This document shows positions 18,656 through 29,392 of a DNA stretch of 58,869 nt, piece after piece. The notes beneath the pieces are model-generated. The model worked only from the letters and a program-made list of their open reading frames with translations, was not told where the DNA came from and ran no database searches. The DNA comes from Enterococcus rivorum. Lineage in GTDB: Bacteria > Bacillota > Bacilli > Lactobacillales > Enterococcaceae. The stretch spans positions 1 to 58,869 of the forward strand of contig NZ_MIEK01000015.1 of assembly GCF_001742285.1 (NCBI RefSeq), written 5' to 3'. The position numbers were made by a program, and so were the translations under genes. Position 1 is the stretch's first letter. Each line of letters starts with the position of its first letter.

Positions 18656-19333
18656 ATGAAAATTGAGTTTGAAGATAAGCAAGAAAAAACGATTTTTTCC
18701 CTACTAGTTGGATTTGGTTTGATTACATTAGTAGTTAATATTGTTAAAATTTTTACTGTCCAGCCTGCAAGTCAATATATCTTGTTAACTTTGGAAATGA
18801 TTCTTGGGATTGGAGTACTTTTTGTCCCTTTCCTTTTCACAAAACTAACTGGATTAGTTTTTCCTAAAATGGTTCGTCTTTACTATTGGTTTTTCCTTTG
18901 GATTGCTGTATTTTTAGGAACTGGTTTACGTTTAATTATCGTGATTCCTTTTTGGGATAAAATTTTGCATACAGTTAGTCCGATTCTGTTAGTAGCTGTC
19001 GGTTATGCGTTTATTGGGTATTATTTAAGAGACATTGATTATACCAAAATCAGCCCGTGGCTCTTTATTATTATGGGCTTTGCTTTTGCAGGATTATGTG
19101 GTGTTTTTTGGGAGTTTTGGGAATTTATTTGCGATTCACTCGGAGATATGAATCTACAACGATACATGAGTGAATCAGGTGTCCCCTACGTTGGTAGAGC
19201 AGCTTTAATGGACACTATGGGAGATTTATTTACGAATACACTTGGCGCATTAGTTTTAACTATCTATAGTTTTACACAGCGGCATAAACCAGACTACTTT
19301 AAGAATTATGCTTTTAGAAAAGTAAAAAAATAG
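18656..19333 (+). CDS. Integral membrane protein, YjdF/DUF2238-like
   Basis: The 225-residue product has six hydrophobic helices and polar motifs buried among them: FWDKILHTVSPILL, GVFWEFWEFICDSLG and DTMGDLFTNTLGALVLT. These Asp, His and Glu positions match the YjdF/DUF2238 family, whose function is unknown. RBS GGAGG is ten bases before ATG 18656. It probably shares a transcript with the deoxyribosyltransferase gene and ends at the hairpin 19340-19367. Confidence 0.75.
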   Translation: MKIEFEDKQEKTIFSLLVGFGLITLVVNIVKIFTVQPASQYILLTLEMILGIGVLFVPFLFTKLTGLVFPKMVRLYYWFFLWIAVFLGTGLRLIIVIPFWDKILHTVSPILLVAVGYAFIGYYLRDIDYTKISPWLFIIMGFAFAGLCGVFWEFWEFICDSLGDMNLQRYMSESGVPYVGRAALMDTMGDLFTNTLGALVLTIYSFTQRHKPDYFKNYAFRKVKK

Positions 19334-19339
19334 ATTTAA

Positions 19340-19367
19340 AAAAAGCGGCAGCGTACTGTCGCTTTTT
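19340..19367. terminator. Terminator between convergent genes
   Basis: The arms AAAAGCGGCAG and CTGTCGCTTTT around CGTA have A and T tracts on both sides, serving the membrane protein gene and the convergent radical SAM gene. Confidence 0.75.
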
Positions 19368-19371
19368 ATAA

Positions 19372-20262
19372 TTAAGAAAATAACGATAATTGTTCCATTG
19401 TTTTCTTCTTAGGAGTTGCTTTCACAATATCTTCCATTTTATAAAGCAAGCCATATTTTTCGCAATTTTCAACAAAAGCCTTCGCTAGTTCCTTGCTATT
19501 TTTTGCCTCGCAACCATAATTATCTCCATAACTTCTTTGATATCGTTCTTTTAGTCCAGGAAAATGGTGATCCAAGGCTTCAAAATAATGTTCTCTTTGT
19601 CCCCTTCTCATAGTCATACCAAATTGCGCATAAATAAATGAGGCACCACTTTCAGATGCTTTTTTAACAATTGCTTCGATGTTTTCAACAGTATCCGTTA
19701 TATAAGGTAAAACTGGTGTCAGCAAAACGCCTGTGTAAATTCCTGCATCACTTAACTTCCGAATTGCTTCAAATCGTTTACTAGAAACACAAACACCAGG
19801 TTCAATAATCCGCGATAATTTATCGTCAGCTGTTGTAATGGATAGTTTAATAGAAGCAGAATGATTTTCTTGGATTTTTTGGATTAAGCCGACATCTCTA
19901 ATGATTTGATTGCTTTTCGTCTCTATTGAAATGCCATAACCAAATTCAGCGATTTTTTTCAATGCATTTCTAGTCAGCCCTTCCCTAAGTTCTTCTGAAT
20001 TATAGGCATCTGACATCGCCCCAAAATTAATTACACCTGTTTTATGTTTCTTCAATTCAAAATAAAGCAATCCTTCACTATTTTTCTTCCCTCGAACTCG
20101 GTCAAAAGATTCAATGAAATACTTGTCACTGCGACTATCACAATAAATACAGCGATGATTACATCCTTTATACAAATTCATTATATAATCGATACCAAAC
20201 CATAAATCTCCATTAAACGACACCTTACTTAGCAACGATTTTGCTTCTATCCATTCCATCAT
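19372..20262 (-). CDS. Radical SAM protein, SPL/Rv2578c-like
   Basis: The 296-residue protein has the radical SAM cluster motif with CxxxCxxC spacing (YKGCNHRCIYCDSRSDKYF, about residues 33-51) and the alpha/beta barrel segments GAMSDAYNSEE, ISIETKSN and VLLTPVLPYITD. It belongs to the COG1533 group that includes spore photoproduct lyase and many DNA-repair-annotated proteins of unknown reaction. The organism is not expected to form spores, so true photoproduct lyase activity is doubtful. It is flanked by a convergent terminator and a quiet stretch at 20263-20517. Confidence 0.8.
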   Translation of the reverse strand: MMEWIEAKSLLSKVSFNGDLWFGIDYIMNLYKGCNHRCIYCDSRSDKYFIESFDRVRGKKNSEGLLYFELKKHKTGVINFGAMSDAYNSEELREGLTRNALKKIAEFGYGISIETKSNQIIRDVGLIQKIQENHSASIKLSITTADDKLSRIIEPGVCVSSKRFEAIRKLSDAGIYTGVLLTPVLPYITDTVENIEAIVKKASESGASFIYAQFGMTMRRGQREHYFEALDHHFPGLKERYQRSYGDNYGCEAKNSKELAKAFVENCEKYGLLYKMEDIVKATPKKKTMEQLSLFS

Positions 20263-20517
20263 CTTATGTTCCCTTCTTCAGTTTACTTATTCTAACTATA
20301 ACGAACGTATGTTCTTTCGTCAATATAGAATTACCAAATTAAATGCAATAGAAATAAAAGTATGGAAACTAAAAAGCATGTCCTCGTTAGAAATTAAGTT
20401 TTATGCCTCTTAAGTTTTTTTTTCGATATTTATTCATTTTGTTTCCTTTTTAATTACTTTAGCGAACAGCACAGTTTTTTCATATACTTTCTGCCAAAAT
20501 AAAGTAAAATGAAGAAA

Positions 20518-21075
20518 CTAAGGTCTAAACATCTCTCCCTTTTCCCATGAAACAATCAGTCGATTAACTCTTCTTAGCTTAGTATCTTCTCTTTTTGCAC
20601 TCATTATCCACCAAATAGCATCTCTTTTGTAAGAAGCTGGAAGCTGGTTGAAAAATTTCCAAGAATTCGAATTTTTTCTAATTTCATCTTCATATTCTTT
20701 CATTAGAATAGCATTTCTATTGACTAAAGAATACCCTGCTCGATCATTTCTTTGGTTAAAAACAGCCAATCCATTTGGTCTCATCTGATTGAGCGCTATC
20801 AGCTTCTGTGCCTTTAGCACATTAACTTTGCTCCAGAGACTATCAAGCTTACGTGGAGTAAAGCGAATTTTATAGCTATCTTCATCAACTTTTTTTCGTC
20901 TTCCATCAATCCAGCCAAACGACAGTGCACAATCTACTGATTTAGACCAAGTGAGACTTGCTCTATTAGTCTTTTTCTTTAGAAAAACTACCCAAATTTC
21001 ACTAGCTGTTTGATGATGAATATCCAACCAATCAATAAATTCTGTTTGATTACTAAAAAATAATCCTTCACTCAT
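20518..21075 (-). CDS. YdeI/OmpD-associated family protein
   Basis: The 185-residue product has the family features near its N-terminus (FIDWLDIHHQTASEIWVVFL, ALSFGWIDGRRKK) and RFTPRKLDSLWSKVNVLKAQ. Homologues are annotated as bacteriocin-protection or OmpD-associated proteins, but the biochemical role is unknown. ATG 21075 overlaps the TGA of the hydrolase gene (ATGA), so the two are translationally coupled; an earlier GTG inside the hydrolase is less likely. Confidence 0.8.
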   Translation of the reverse strand: MSEGLFFSNQTEFIDWLDIHHQTASEIWVVFLKKKTNRASLTWSKSVDCALSFGWIDGRRKKVDEDSYKIRFTPRKLDSLWSKVNVLKAQKLIALNQMRPNGLAVFNQRNDRAGYSLVNRNAILMKEYEDEIRKNSNSWKFFNQLPASYKRDAIWWIMSAKREDTKLRRVNRLIVSWEKGEMFRP

Positions 21076-22004
21076 TTTCCCAACCATTCTAAAATCATTT
21101 TATTAAGCTCTTCAGGTCTTTCCTCTTGAATCCAATGACAAGTGTCTAAACTCCTAACATCTATATTGGGTACAAAATCTTTTATGTTTGGAAGCGGTGG
21201 AATAACATCTTTCTCACCATAGACCATTAAAGTTGATTGATGAATAATTGGAGATACGTTACCTAATAAATGCCAATTACGATTTAAATTTCTGTACCAA
21301 TTGATGCTGGGTGTGAAGCCTGTCTTCTTAAAACTTGCGATATAAATAGAAAGATCCTCATCACTCATAACTGGTTCACCTAAGGGCTTGCTTGCTTTAG
21401 CAAGATTAATCATCTCCATGCCTTTAACAACTCTTTGTGACGGGAGATTCTTTCGATATAAATTATGAAGAAACTGTGCTACATTTCCGTCTAATATAGT
21501 ATCTGCAACTCCTGGTTGTTTGTTAAAGTGAACGAAATAGTAATCATTGCCAAAAACTTCTTCCATAAAGTCTATCCAAGGTTTATCTCCTCGAACTTGG
21601 TAAGGTAAGCATAAATTAATCATTTTACTAACACGTTCTGGATGCAGTAAAGCCATACTCCAAACAACACTTGCGCCCCAATCGTGGCCCATGAAAATAG
21701 CATCTTTGTATTGATAGTAATCCAAAAGAGCAACAAGATCACCTGTTAAATATTCAATATCATATTTTTCGACTTCCTTTGGACAAGAAGACTCTCCATA
21801 TCCTCGTTGATTAGGTATAATAACGTGGTAACCTGCTTCAACAAGTGAAGGTACTTGATATCTCCAAGAAAAGGCATGTTCTGGCCATCCATGACAGAGA
21901 ACGATAGGTCGCCCCATATTTTCTTGTCCAGCTTCAAAAACCTCTAGTTTTACACCGTTTACTGAGATAAGTGTTGGTGTTGGAAATTCATAATTTTTTG
22001 TCAT
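21072..22004 (-). CDS. Alpha/beta-fold hydrolase, epoxide-hydrolase-like
   Basis: The 310-residue protein has the oxyanion motif LCHGWPEHAFSW, the nucleophile elbow MGHDWGAS with Asp rather than Ser, a cap domain with SINWYRN supplying a Tyr, and the C-terminal catalytic His in TCHWIQEERP. Asp in the elbow and the Tyr of the cap are hallmarks of soluble epoxide hydrolases, although haloalkane dehalogenases also use Asp. The start after AGGAGG is clear. It is the first gene of a pair with the YdeI-like gene, downstream of a WYL regulator that may control it. Confidence 0.82.
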   Translation of the reverse strand: MTKNYEFPTPTLISVNGVKLEVFEAGQENMGRPIVLCHGWPEHAFSWRYQVPSLVEAGYHVIIPNQRGYGESSCPKEVEKYDIEYLTGDLVALLDYYQYKDAIFMGHDWGASVVWSMALLHPERVSKMINLCLPYQVRGDKPWIDFMEEVFGNDYYFVHFNKQPGVADTILDGNVAQFLHNLYRKNLPSQRVVKGMEMINLAKASKPLGEPVMSDEDLSIYIASFKKTGFTPSINWYRNLNRNWHLLGNVSPIIHQSTLMVYGEKDVIPPLPNIKDFVPNIDVRSLDTCHWIQEERPEELNKMILEWLGK

Positions 22005-22172
22005 TTTACATCCTCCTAATTAAAATAGAGTCCTCTAGGAAACTTCACTTCCTTGTCATCGCTACCTTTTAAAGGGGCTTTGGATATATTTTACTCTTCT
22101 TTTTAAGTGCTTATTTTTCAATTCATCAACTGGAGCATAACGCAAAGAAAATAACTTATTGTAAATAAAATA

Positions 22173-22340
22173 TCGGAACTACTAGTAGTTGGTGCCAGTA
22201 ACCGTGTCTGGAAGCCAATGTGAATTACTTGGGCTTGTTATTTATTTAGCCCAAGTTTGAAGCTTGGAAGCTCTGAGACCTGACTTTTGGGCTCAGAGCG
22301 ATTCCACGGTTTTCACTGGTACAACTGCTAGTAGTGGAGC
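22173..22340. repeat. Dispersed structured intergenic element, copy 1
   Basis: The outer ends are imperfect inverted repeats: left GGAACTACTAGTAGTTGGTG and right (complemented) TCCACTACTAGCAGTTGTAC. Inside are ACTTGGGCT/AGCCCAAGT (12-base loop) and GCTCTGAG/CTCAGAGC hairpins. The internal block GAAGCTTGGAAGCTCTGAGA recurs in copy 2 at 39666-39845. Size and structure resemble a MITE or BOX-like element; no ORF or transposase is inside. Confidence 0.75.
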
Positions 22341-22400
22341 GGATATAGTTTCCTAGTTCACTCAAATAAAACTGTCTTACACTAATTATATTATCATGGA

Positions 22401-22427
22401 GGTTTGACAACAGTCTGTCAGGTTTGA
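22401..22427. promoter_or_regulatory. Possible operator upstream of the hydrolase operon
   Basis: GGTTTGA occurs twice, at 22401-22407 and 22421-22427, exactly 20 bases apart, and between them TGACA and TGTCA form an inverted repeat (22405-22420). It lies just after the WYL regulator stop codon and upstream of the hydrolase operon, with ATATAATTA sequences next to it. It is a candidate site for the WYL protein. Confidence 0.4.
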
Positions 22428-22436
22428 GAAGCTCAC

Positions 22437-23366
22437 TTAACTATATTTTTTAGTCATCATACTTAATTTGGAAGCAATTTTTTGACGTAATTCTTTTGGA
22501 GCTAAGACCTCTATATGTTCTCCAAAGCTAAATATAAGAGAGTATAACCATTCTTTTTCAGGAAATGTAGCATTAACAAGAAGTTCACCAGTTTCTAAGA
22601 CCGAAACATCTTCTTTTCTAAAAACATCCTCCACGCGAGACTTCATTACTGGGGAAACTTTCAAGACAATTGTTGTCATTGTTGTTTGTTCATTTAATAA
22701 TGCCATAATCTCACGATAGGATTTTTTTCGACGTTCAAATAATTTATTTTCGATGTAAAAATCAGTTATACGCGAAATTCTAAATGTTCTAAAGTCCTCT
22801 CTTAAACGACAATAAGCAAATAAGTACCAAGTATAATTTTTAAATATTAGTGACATCGGCTCAATTTGTCTTTTGCTGACAATATTATCATAATTTCTAT
22901 AGTCTATTGTCAACAAACCATTCTGTGTAATAGCTTTTCTAAACGTTCTAACGAGTGATTTTTGATCTGACGTATCTCCAAAAGGATGTAAATCAATGAT
23001 GATTTGTTCCATATGCTGATTTAGATAATCTAACTTGTTTTTAGGAATTATATTTTGTAGCTTTTCTATGGATGATTCTAAATCAATATCGTCAACCGTA
23101 GAATTAATATCCTTGAGAACAGAAAGAAGGGAGGACAGGTTATTAAGAGTCAGTACTTGATGATTTAGCTTATAACTTTCATAAATGCTGAATCCACCAT
23201 TGTTTCCTGAATGAGAAATAATTGGAATACCAGCCAAATTGATTGTTTCAATATCTCGGTAAATAGTACGAACCGACACTTCAAACTTCTCAGCTAATTC
23301 ATTTGCTGTTATACGATTTCTATTTAATAGCATCACAATAATGGTTAACAGACGTTCAATTTTCAT
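22437..23366 (-). CDS. YafY-type HTH/WYL-domain transcriptional regulator
   Basis: The 309-residue protein has an N-terminal DeoR-like winged helix (LLNRNRITANELAEKFEVS, RTIYRDIETINLAGIPI) and a WYL domain at about 140-230, with SLIFKNYTWYLFAYCRLR giving the WYL signature, then a C-terminal WCX-type extension. WYL domains sense nucleic-acid or small-molecule ligands. RBS AAGGAG precedes ATG 23366. The gene lies directly upstream of the hydrolase/YdeI operon on the same strand, which suggests local control. Confidence 0.88.
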   Translation of the reverse strand: MKIERLLTIIVMLLNRNRITANELAEKFEVSVRTIYRDIETINLAGIPIISHSGNNGGFSIYESYKLNHQVLTLNNLSSLLSVLKDINSTVDDIDLESSIEKLQNIIPKNKLDYLNQHMEQIIIDLHPFGDTSDQKSLVRTFRKAITQNGLLTIDYRNYDNIVSKRQIEPMSLIFKNYTWYLFAYCRLREDFRTFRISRITDFYIENKLFERRKKSYREIMALLNEQTTMTTIVLKVSPVMKSRVEDVFRKEDVSVLETGELLVNATFPEKEWLYSLIFSFGEHIEVLAPKELRQKIASKLSMMTKKYS

Positions 23367-23378
23367 CGTGTTCTCCTT

Positions 23379-23687
23379 AAGAATATATTTTTGTTGGAAT
23401 GCGTCTTTATTGTCTAAAAGATTCTATGAAGCCTTCATACTAAAATAAGCTTAAACAACTGCTTTTTTAGCTTTAAAGTCATTCAAAAAATTCCTTATAG
23501 AAGGACGCATCTTCCAAGATTCTTATTCTAACACAGTTCTGGTTGTTTTTATGATACGATTTTTGTGTTAGGGTTTTGACGATCTTATAAAACGCTTTCG
23601 ACAAGGTTCACACATCACAGATAAACAATGCTTTCGCGCAAAGCTCTTCTCGCAGAAAGACACTGTCGTACTTAAATTGTATATTAG
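23379..23687. other. Gene-free stretch between clpB terminator and WYL regulator
   Basis: There is no supportable gene here. The one clear structure is a perfect 8-base inverted repeat, CTAACACA (23528-23535) and TGTGTTAG (23564-23571). A promoter for the WYL gene must lie near 23380-23420, but I see no convincing boxes. Confidence 0.3.
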
Positions 23688-23717
23688 CAAAAAAAGAACC
23701 AGATTAAAATCTGATTC
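23688..23717 (-). terminator. Terminator of clpB
   Basis: The minus strand has GAATCAGATT, a short loop and AATCTGGTTC followed by seven or more T, ten bases after the clpB stop. Confidence 0.8.
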
Positions 23718-23727
23718 TCTGTTCTTC

Positions 23728-26331
23728 TTATTCTTCTATCGCTTCATTTTCAAAAACTAATTGGTTGTTCAATAAACTGATAGTAACTTTTGTTTTCGGC
23801 ATAATTCTTCCAGAAACAATTTCTTTTGCTAATGGGGTTTCCACTTCTTTTGTAATAAAACGTTTCAAAGGTCGTGCGCCATAAGCAGGTTCATAAGCAC
23901 TTTCAGCAATCCATGTTTTCGCTTCATCGGAGATAACCAGTTGAATCTCTTGTTGTTCTAGTCGTTTAGCAAGATAAGCAGTCATTTTCTCAATGATACC
24001 TTTCACATTTTCCAAGCTTAATGGTGTAAATAAGATCGTATCATCAATTCTATTCAGAAATTCTGGTTTAAAGTTGCCTTTTAGTATTGTCATCACTTGC
24101 TCTTCTATTTCTTCCGGAATCGTTCCTTCAGCAGTGACACCTTCCAATAATAATTGTGAACCAATATTACTGGTCATAATTAAAACTGTGTTTTTAAAAT
24201 CAACAACTCGACCTTTAGAATCTGTCAAGCGACCGTCATCTAAAACTTGTAATAAAATATTGAAAACATCTGGATGGGCTTTTTCGATTTCATCAAGCAA
24301 AACAATTGTATAAGGATTTCTTCGAACGGATTCTGTTAGCTGTCCACCCTCTTCATAACCTACATAGCCTGGAGGTGCACCTACTAAGCGAGAAACACTA
24401 TGTTTTTCCATATACTCACTCATATCAATCCGAACCATATGATCTTCTGAATCGAATAAATCTTCTGCCAAAGCTTTCGCTAATTCTGTTTTTCCAACAC
24501 CAGTAGGTCCTAAGAACAAAAATGAACCTAGCGGGCGATCAGGGTCTTGCAAGCCAGCTCTAGAACGAATAACAGCATCACTTACAGCATCCACCGCTTC
24601 ATCTTGTCCAATTACCCGTTTATGAAGGGTTTCGTTCAATTTCATTAATTTCTCTCGTTCCCCTTCAACAAGTTTTGTCACAGGAATACCCGTTAGACGA
24701 CCGACCACTACGGCGATTTCGTTTTCAGTAACAGACTCCTGAACCATCTTGCTATTTTCGGAATTGTTTTTTGCTTCTAAAACTTGTAATTCCTTCTCTA
24801 ATTCAGGAATAGTTCCGTGACGAAGAACAGCAGCTCGCTCTAAGTCATAATTGTTTTCAGCATCTTCCAGTTCGTGTTTCGCTTTGTCTATTTCAGCACG
24901 CTTGTTGCTAACGGCATTGACTTCTTCTTTCTCTGTTTCCCATTGCATTTTCATGGCATTGGTTTCTTCACGAAGTTCAGCTAGTTCTTCTTGTAAGATG
25001 CCTAACCGTTTTTTACTCGCATCGTCAGATTCCTTTTTCAATGCTGCTTCTTCAATTTCCAATTGCATTAAGCGACGAGTCACTTGATCTAATTCAGTTG
25101 GCATAGAATTCATTTCTACTCGAATCGTGGCACTAGCTTCATCCACTAAATCAATTGCTTTATCTGGTAAAAAACGATCTGTAATGTAACGATCAGATAG
25201 TGTTGCCGCAGCAACTAGCGCATTATCATGAATATTCACACTATGATGGATTTCAAAGCGCTCTTTTAATCCACGCAAAATACTAATGGTGTCTTCTACT
25301 GATGGCTCTTTGACTAAAACTCTTTGAAAACGACGTTCCAAGGCTTTATCTTTTTCCATGTATTGTTGATATTCATCTAGTGTTGTTGCACCAATTAAAT
25401 GCAATTCACCTCTAGCTAACATTGGTTTAAGTAGGTTGCCCGCATCCATGCTACCTTCTGTTTTTCCAGCACCTACAATGTTATGAATTTCATCAATGAA
25501 CAAAATAATTCGGCCATCGCTTTTTTTCACTTCTTTTAAAACAGCTTTTAATCGCTCTTCAAACTCTCCTCGGAATTTTGCCCCGGCAATCAGAGCCCCC
25601 ATATCTAAGGAGAAGATTGTTTTATCTTTTAAGTTTTCTGGTACATCTCTCTTGACGATTCGTTGGGCTAACCCTTCTATGATGGCCGTTTTACCTACAC
25701 CAGGTTCCCCAATTAATACTGGGTTATTTTTAGTTTTACGAGAAAGAATCCGAATCACATCACGAATTTCTTCATCTCTACCAATAATCGGGTCTTGATT
25801 GCCACTTTTTACCTGTTGAACCAAATCCACACCGTATTTTTCTAACGCTTCGTATTGCTCTTCTTGATTTTGAGAAGTCACACGATCCCCTCCTCTCATT
25901 GCTTCGATATTCTGTCTTAGTTCCTTTTCATTTATTCCCTGACTAACTAAATATTTTGTCAAACGATAATTTTTTAACTTCATTAGACCTAAAAGAACAA
26001 TTTCTGTTGATAAGAATTCATCGTGAAAAGATTCTCTTAATTTGTCTGCTTCATTTAGCAAATTAAATAAATTTTGACTCATACTTCTTCCATATTGGAT
26101 GTTTTCTCCTTGAATGCTTGGGTACTCATCCAACGCTTTATCGATTTCTCTTTCAAAAGCTTCAACATCTACGCCAGCATCTGTATAAAAGTTACGACCA
26201 AAATGATTCGGTTGCAAAAATATTTTCCATAAGTGAGCAATATCAATTTCTTGATGGCGACGGGTCACAGCAATTTTTTGTGCCTCAGCAATTGCTTCTT
26301 GCAAAGTTGTTGTCATTTTTTCGATATTCAT
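23728..26331 (-). CDS. clpB: ATP-dependent chaperone ClpB
   Basis: ClpB is the disaggregase that works with DnaK to rescue aggregated proteins. The protein of about 867 residues has an N-terminal repeat domain, two AAA+ modules with Walker [16 protein letters not shown] and [15 protein letters not shown], Walker B motifs [14 protein letters not shown] and [12 protein letters not shown], and a coiled-coil M domain between them (about 410-530). The absence of a ClpP-binding tripeptide and the presence of the M domain separate it from ClpC or ClpE. ATG 26331 has better spacing from GGGAG than ATG 26337. The promoter carries a CtsR site. Confidence 0.96.
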   Translation of the reverse strand: MNIEKMTTTLQEAIAEAQKIAVTRRHQEIDIAHLWKIFLQPNHFGRNFYTDAGVDVEAFEREIDKALDEYPSIQGENIQYGRSMSQNLFNLLNEADKLRESFHDEFLSTEIVLLGLMKLKNYRLTKYLVSQGINEKELRQNIEAMRGGDRVTSQNQEEQYEALEKYGVDLVQQVKSGNQDPIIGRDEEIRDVIRILSRKTKNNPVLIGEPGVGKTAIIEGLAQRIVKRDVPENLKDKTIFSLDMGALIAGAKFRGEFEERLKAVLKEVKKSDGRIILFIDEIHNIVGAGKTEGSMDAGNLLKPMLARGELHLIGATTLDEYQQYMEKDKALERRFQRVLVKEPSVEDTISILRGLKERFEIHHSVNIHDNALVAAATLSDRYITDRFLPDKAIDLVDEASATIRVEMNSMPTELDQVTRRLMQLEIEEAALKKESDDASKKRLGILQEELAELREETNAMKMQWETEKEEVNAVSNKRAEIDKAKHELEDAENNYDLERAAVLRHGTIPELEKELQVLEAKNNSENSKMVQESVTENEIAVVVGRLTGIPVTKLVEGEREKLMKLNETLHKRVIGQDEAVDAVSDAVIRSRAGLQDPDRPLGSFLFLGPTGVGKTELAKALAEDLFDSEDHMVRIDMSEYMEKHSVSRLVGAPPGYVGYEEGGQLTESVRRNPYTIVLLDEIEKAHPDVFNILLQVLDDGRLTDSKGRVVDFKNTVLIMTSNIGSQLLLEGVTAEGTIPEEIEEQVMTILKGNFKPEFLNRIDDTILFTPLSLENVKGIIEKMTAYLAKRLEQQEIQLVISDEAKTWIAESAYEPAYGARPLKRFITKEVETPLAKEIVSGRIMPKTKVTISLLNNQLVFENEAIEE

Positions 26332-26481
26332 ATTCATATCTCCCTTTCTAATCTCTAACGAAAAACCAACCCATAAGTTAGTTTTATTATAATTCTTTGT
26401 CTCTCTATTTTAAAGAACTAGCTTTTTTTACGATCTCTTCTATTCTGTAATTATAAGGCGTTTATTCAACCTTATAGTCAA

Positions 26482-26511
26482 ATTATACTCTTTTGGTCAG
26501 TAAAGGTCAAA
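26482..26511 (-). promoter_or_regulatory. clpB promoter with CtsR operator
   Basis: TTGACC (26505-26510), a 17-base spacer and TATAAT (26482-26487) form a strong sigma-A promoter on the minus strand. The plus-strand GGTCAGTAAAGGTCAAA (26495-26511) matches the CtsR heptad repeat at 15 of 17 positions and covers the -35 and spacer, so heat-shock repression by CtsR is expected. Confidence 0.85.
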
Positions 26512-26530
26512 CGATAAATCATCACTTTGT

Positions 26531-26577
26531 AAAAAAAATAAACATAGCTCATCCAACTAGACTAGCTACGTTTATTT
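26531..26577 (-). terminator. Terminator of the mgtA operon
   Basis: The minus strand has AATAAACGTAGCT, a 14-base loop and AGCTATGTTTATT followed by a run of T, placed just after the mgtA stop. Confidence 0.8.
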
Positions 26578-26590
26578 TATGAAAATACTC

Positions 26591-29317
26591 TTATAAAAGA
26601 TCTCCAAACCGCTTCACATAAATAGTTTTTACAACCATTACTAACAATAAATATGCAATAATTGTTAGTCCTAACCAAGCAAAGTAAACCAATGGTAATG
26701 GTGCTAAACCTAAATTTTGACCAAAGGAAGTAAATGGTAAAATAGTTCCCACGCCAATACCTATTGAAGTAATCGTTGTTAGAACAAATGACGCACGACT
26801 TTGTAGAAAAGGAATTTTCGGTGTACGTAAGGTATGAATAACTAAAGTTTGAGACCATAGAGATTCGACAAACCAGCCTGCATGGAAAATTGCAATGAAC
26901 ATTGCTTGTTCCGCAGGGCCCAAGTCATGATAGCTTCCCCCCATAATTTGAGGACAAATGATAAAGTACATTAACAAATAGGTCGTAATATCAAATACTG
27001 AGCTAGTCGGTCCTAACCAACGCATAAATGAACCAATTCTTGAAGCATCCCATTTTTTGGGTTGTTCTAAATAGTCACTATCCATATTATCCCAAGGAAT
27101 AGACATACAAGAAATATCGTAAATCAAGTTCAAGAAAAGTAGCTGAATCGGGAACATTGGTAAAAATGGTAAGAAAATGCTCGCAACAACTACAGAAAAC
27201 ATATTTCCAAAGTTTGAACTTGCTGTCATTTTTACATATTTCATAATATTCCCAAATGTAGTTCGACCAGATAATAAGCCTCGCTCTAAAACCATCAAAT
27301 CTTTTTCTAAAAGAATAACATCCGCTGATTCTTTGGCAATATCAACTGCTGTATCTACTGAAATGCCTACATCCGCTTCTTTCATTGCAGGAGCATCGTT
27401 GATCCCATCCCCCATAAAACCAACTGTATGTCCAGCGTTTCTTAAGACTTTGACTAAACGTGTTTTTTGTTGAGGATTTAGTTTGACAAAAATGTTATAT
27501 CGTTCTGCAACTGTTTTTAATTCTGCATCATTCATTTTAGCCATTTCGCTGCCTGTAACCAATTCTTCATTTTCTAAGCCTACTTGCTTACAAACAGATT
27601 TTGTTACTAAAGCGTTGTCTCCAGTCAAAACTTTTACAGCAACACCATGTTTTTTCAACGCTTCAATGGCTGATTGTGTTGTTTCTTTTGGTGGGTCTAA
27701 AAATGCTAGGTAGCCAATTAGAACCATTTCACTTTCATCTGATACTGAAAATTCTCCCACAACACTAGGATTTGTTTTTTGAGACACTGCTAACACACGC
27801 AATCCATCTTCGTTCAAGTCTTCTACTGTTTTCAAGATTGTTTTTCTTAGTTCGTCGGTTAATGGAATAACCGCCCCTTGATAATCAACAAAACTAGATA
27901 TTTCAAGCATTTCTTCTACTGCGCCTTTAGTAATCAATTGCGTTTTTCCAGTAGTATCTTCGATTACTACACTCATACGGCGACGTTGGAAGTCAAAAGG
28001 AATTTCATCTACTTTTGTGTAGGCAGAGGAATCGATGTTTAATTCTTCTTTTGCAGCATCAATAATAGCAACATCCATTAAATTTTTCAGTCCTGTTTGA
28101 TAATAGCTATTGAAAAAAGCGTGTCTAAGCACTCGCTTGTCTTCGTTTCCATCACAATCTAAATGATACTCCAAAATTATTTTATCTTGCGTTAAAGTTC
28201 CTGTTTTATCTGTACATAAAATATCAATCGCGCCAAAATTTTGAATAGAATTCAAGTTTTTAATGATTGTACCTTTTTTTGCCATTGCGGAAGCCCCTTT
28301 TACAAGGTTCGTTGTTACAATCATAGGTAACATTTCTGGCGTTAACCCCACCGCAACAGACAATCCAAATAAGAATGCTTCAAACCAATCTCCTTTCGTT
28401 AATCCATTAATTAGGAAAACGGCAGGTGCCATCACCATCATAAAACGAATCAACAACCAAGAAGTTTTACTAATTCCTACTTCAAAGCTTGTTTGAGGGC
28501 TAATCGCAACGACATCTTTTGCTACTTTCCCAAAAAGAGTGCCATCACCAACTGAAATGACAACTCCTAAAGCACTTCCACTAATGACATTACTTCCCAT
28601 AAAGACAATATTTTCATATTCTGTTTCACTACTAGTAGGATTCACATCATAATCAGCTTTCTTTTCAACTGGATAGCTTTCCCCAGTCATTGCCGCTTGC
28701 GAGACAAATAAATCTTTTGTTTGGGTTAAGCGAATATCAGCTGGAATCATGTCGCCTGCTGACAATTTCACAATATCGCCACAAACAACTTCTTCCATCG
28801 GGAGTTCCATTTCTTTTTTTCTACGAATGACAGTTGCTGTAACTTTTACCATGTTATTTAATTTTTCTGCCGCTTGACTAGAGCGCACGGATTGCACTAA
28901 GGTCATGGTACCGCTAATTAGAACCATTGAAAGAATAATAATAACTCCGATTAAATCACGTTCTTCGGGTGCTGCAATCATATAATCTGTAATAAATGAA
29001 ATCACTGCTAAAGCAATCAAAACAATTGTAAACGGTGTGATATAGGCTTTCAATACTTCGATAATAAAAGGTGTTTTTTCACCTTTAGAAATAATATTTT
29101 CTCCATATTCTTCTCTTGAAAGAACTGCCTGTTGATTCGTCAATCCTTTTTGCGACGTTTTAAATGTGGTAAAAATATCTTCCACTGAATTTCTTGCGAA
29201 GAATTCATAATTTTTGTTGTTCGTTTGTTTCAATACTGATTTTTTTTCCATTTTTTTCGCCTTCTTTCCAAAAAAACTTTGTCCATAAAATAAGGAATAA
29301 AGTGAAGAAGCAACCAT
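26591..29317 (-). CDS. mgtA: Magnesium-translocating P-type ATPase
   Basis: This membrane pump should import Mg2+. The 908-residue protein has the P3B-type layout: N-terminal cytoplasmic region, actuator motif [12 protein letters not shown], phosphorylation motif [27 protein letters not shown], hinge [20 protein letters not shown], and ten predicted helices, with [19 protein letters not shown] in the helix region typical of MgtA/MgtB. Two starts are possible: ATG 29317, and an ATG 22 codons later after GAAGG. It lies downstream of an M-box, a GNAT gene and a small ORF on one strand with no terminator in between, so Mg2+ control is well supported. Confidence 0.93.
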   Translation of the reverse strand: MVASSLYSLFYGQSFFGKKAKKMEKKSVLKQTNNKNYEFFARNSVEDIFTTFKTSQKGLTNQQAVLSREEYGENIISKGEKTPFIIEVLKAYITPFTIVLIALAVISFITDYMIAAPEERDLIGVIIILSMVLISGTMTLVQSVRSSQAAEKLNNMVKVTATVIRRKKEMELPMEEVVCGDIVKLSAGDMIPADIRLTQTKDLFVSQAAMTGESYPVEKKADYDVNPTSSETEYENIVFMGSNVISGSALGVVISVGDGTLFGKVAKDVVAISPQTSFEVGISKTSWLLIRFMMVMAPAVFLINGLTKGDWFEAFLFGLSVAVGLTPEMLPMIVTTNLVKGASAMAKKGTIIKNLNSIQNFGAIDILCTDKTGTLTQDKIILEYHLDCDGNEDKRVLRHAFFNSYYQTGLKNLMDVAIIDAAKEELNIDSSAYTKVDEIPFDFQRRRMSVVIEDTTGKTQLITKGAVEEMLEISSFVDYQGAVIPLTDELRKTILKTVEDLNEDGLRVLAVSQKTNPSVVGEFSVSDESEMVLIGYLAFLDPPKETTQSAIEALKKHGVAVKVLTGDNALVTKSVCKQVGLENEELVTGSEMAKMNDAELKTVAERYNIFVKLNPQQKTRLVKVLRNAGHTVGFMGDGINDAPAMKEADVGISVDTAVDIAKESADVILLEKDLMVLERGLLSGRTTFGNIMKYVKMTASSNFGNMFSVVVASIFLPFLPMFPIQLLFLNLIYDISCMSIPWDNMDSDYLEQPKKWDASRIGSFMRWLGPTSSVFDITTYLLMYFIICPQIMGGSYHDLGPAEQAMFIAIFHAGWFVESLWSQTLVIHTLRTPKIPFLQSRASFVLTTITSIGIGVGTILPFTSFGQNLGLAPLPLVYFAWLGLTIIAYLLLVMVVKTIYVKRFGDLL

Positions 29318-29392
29318 TGTCTATTGATAGTCTTCTCCCTTTATTGATATTTGGTGGGCCTATGAAAAGAAGGGGTAATCGTTAAACGAGCG

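Noticed and set aside
23590-23680. Degenerate copy of the 111-bp alaS repeat
   Set aside because: Words such as AAGGTTCACAC look similar, but the order and length do not align beyond about ten bases.
26577-26858. Minus-strand frame of 93 codons overlapping the end of mgtA
   Set aside because: It is a shadow frame fully inside the well-supported C-terminal helices of MgtA.
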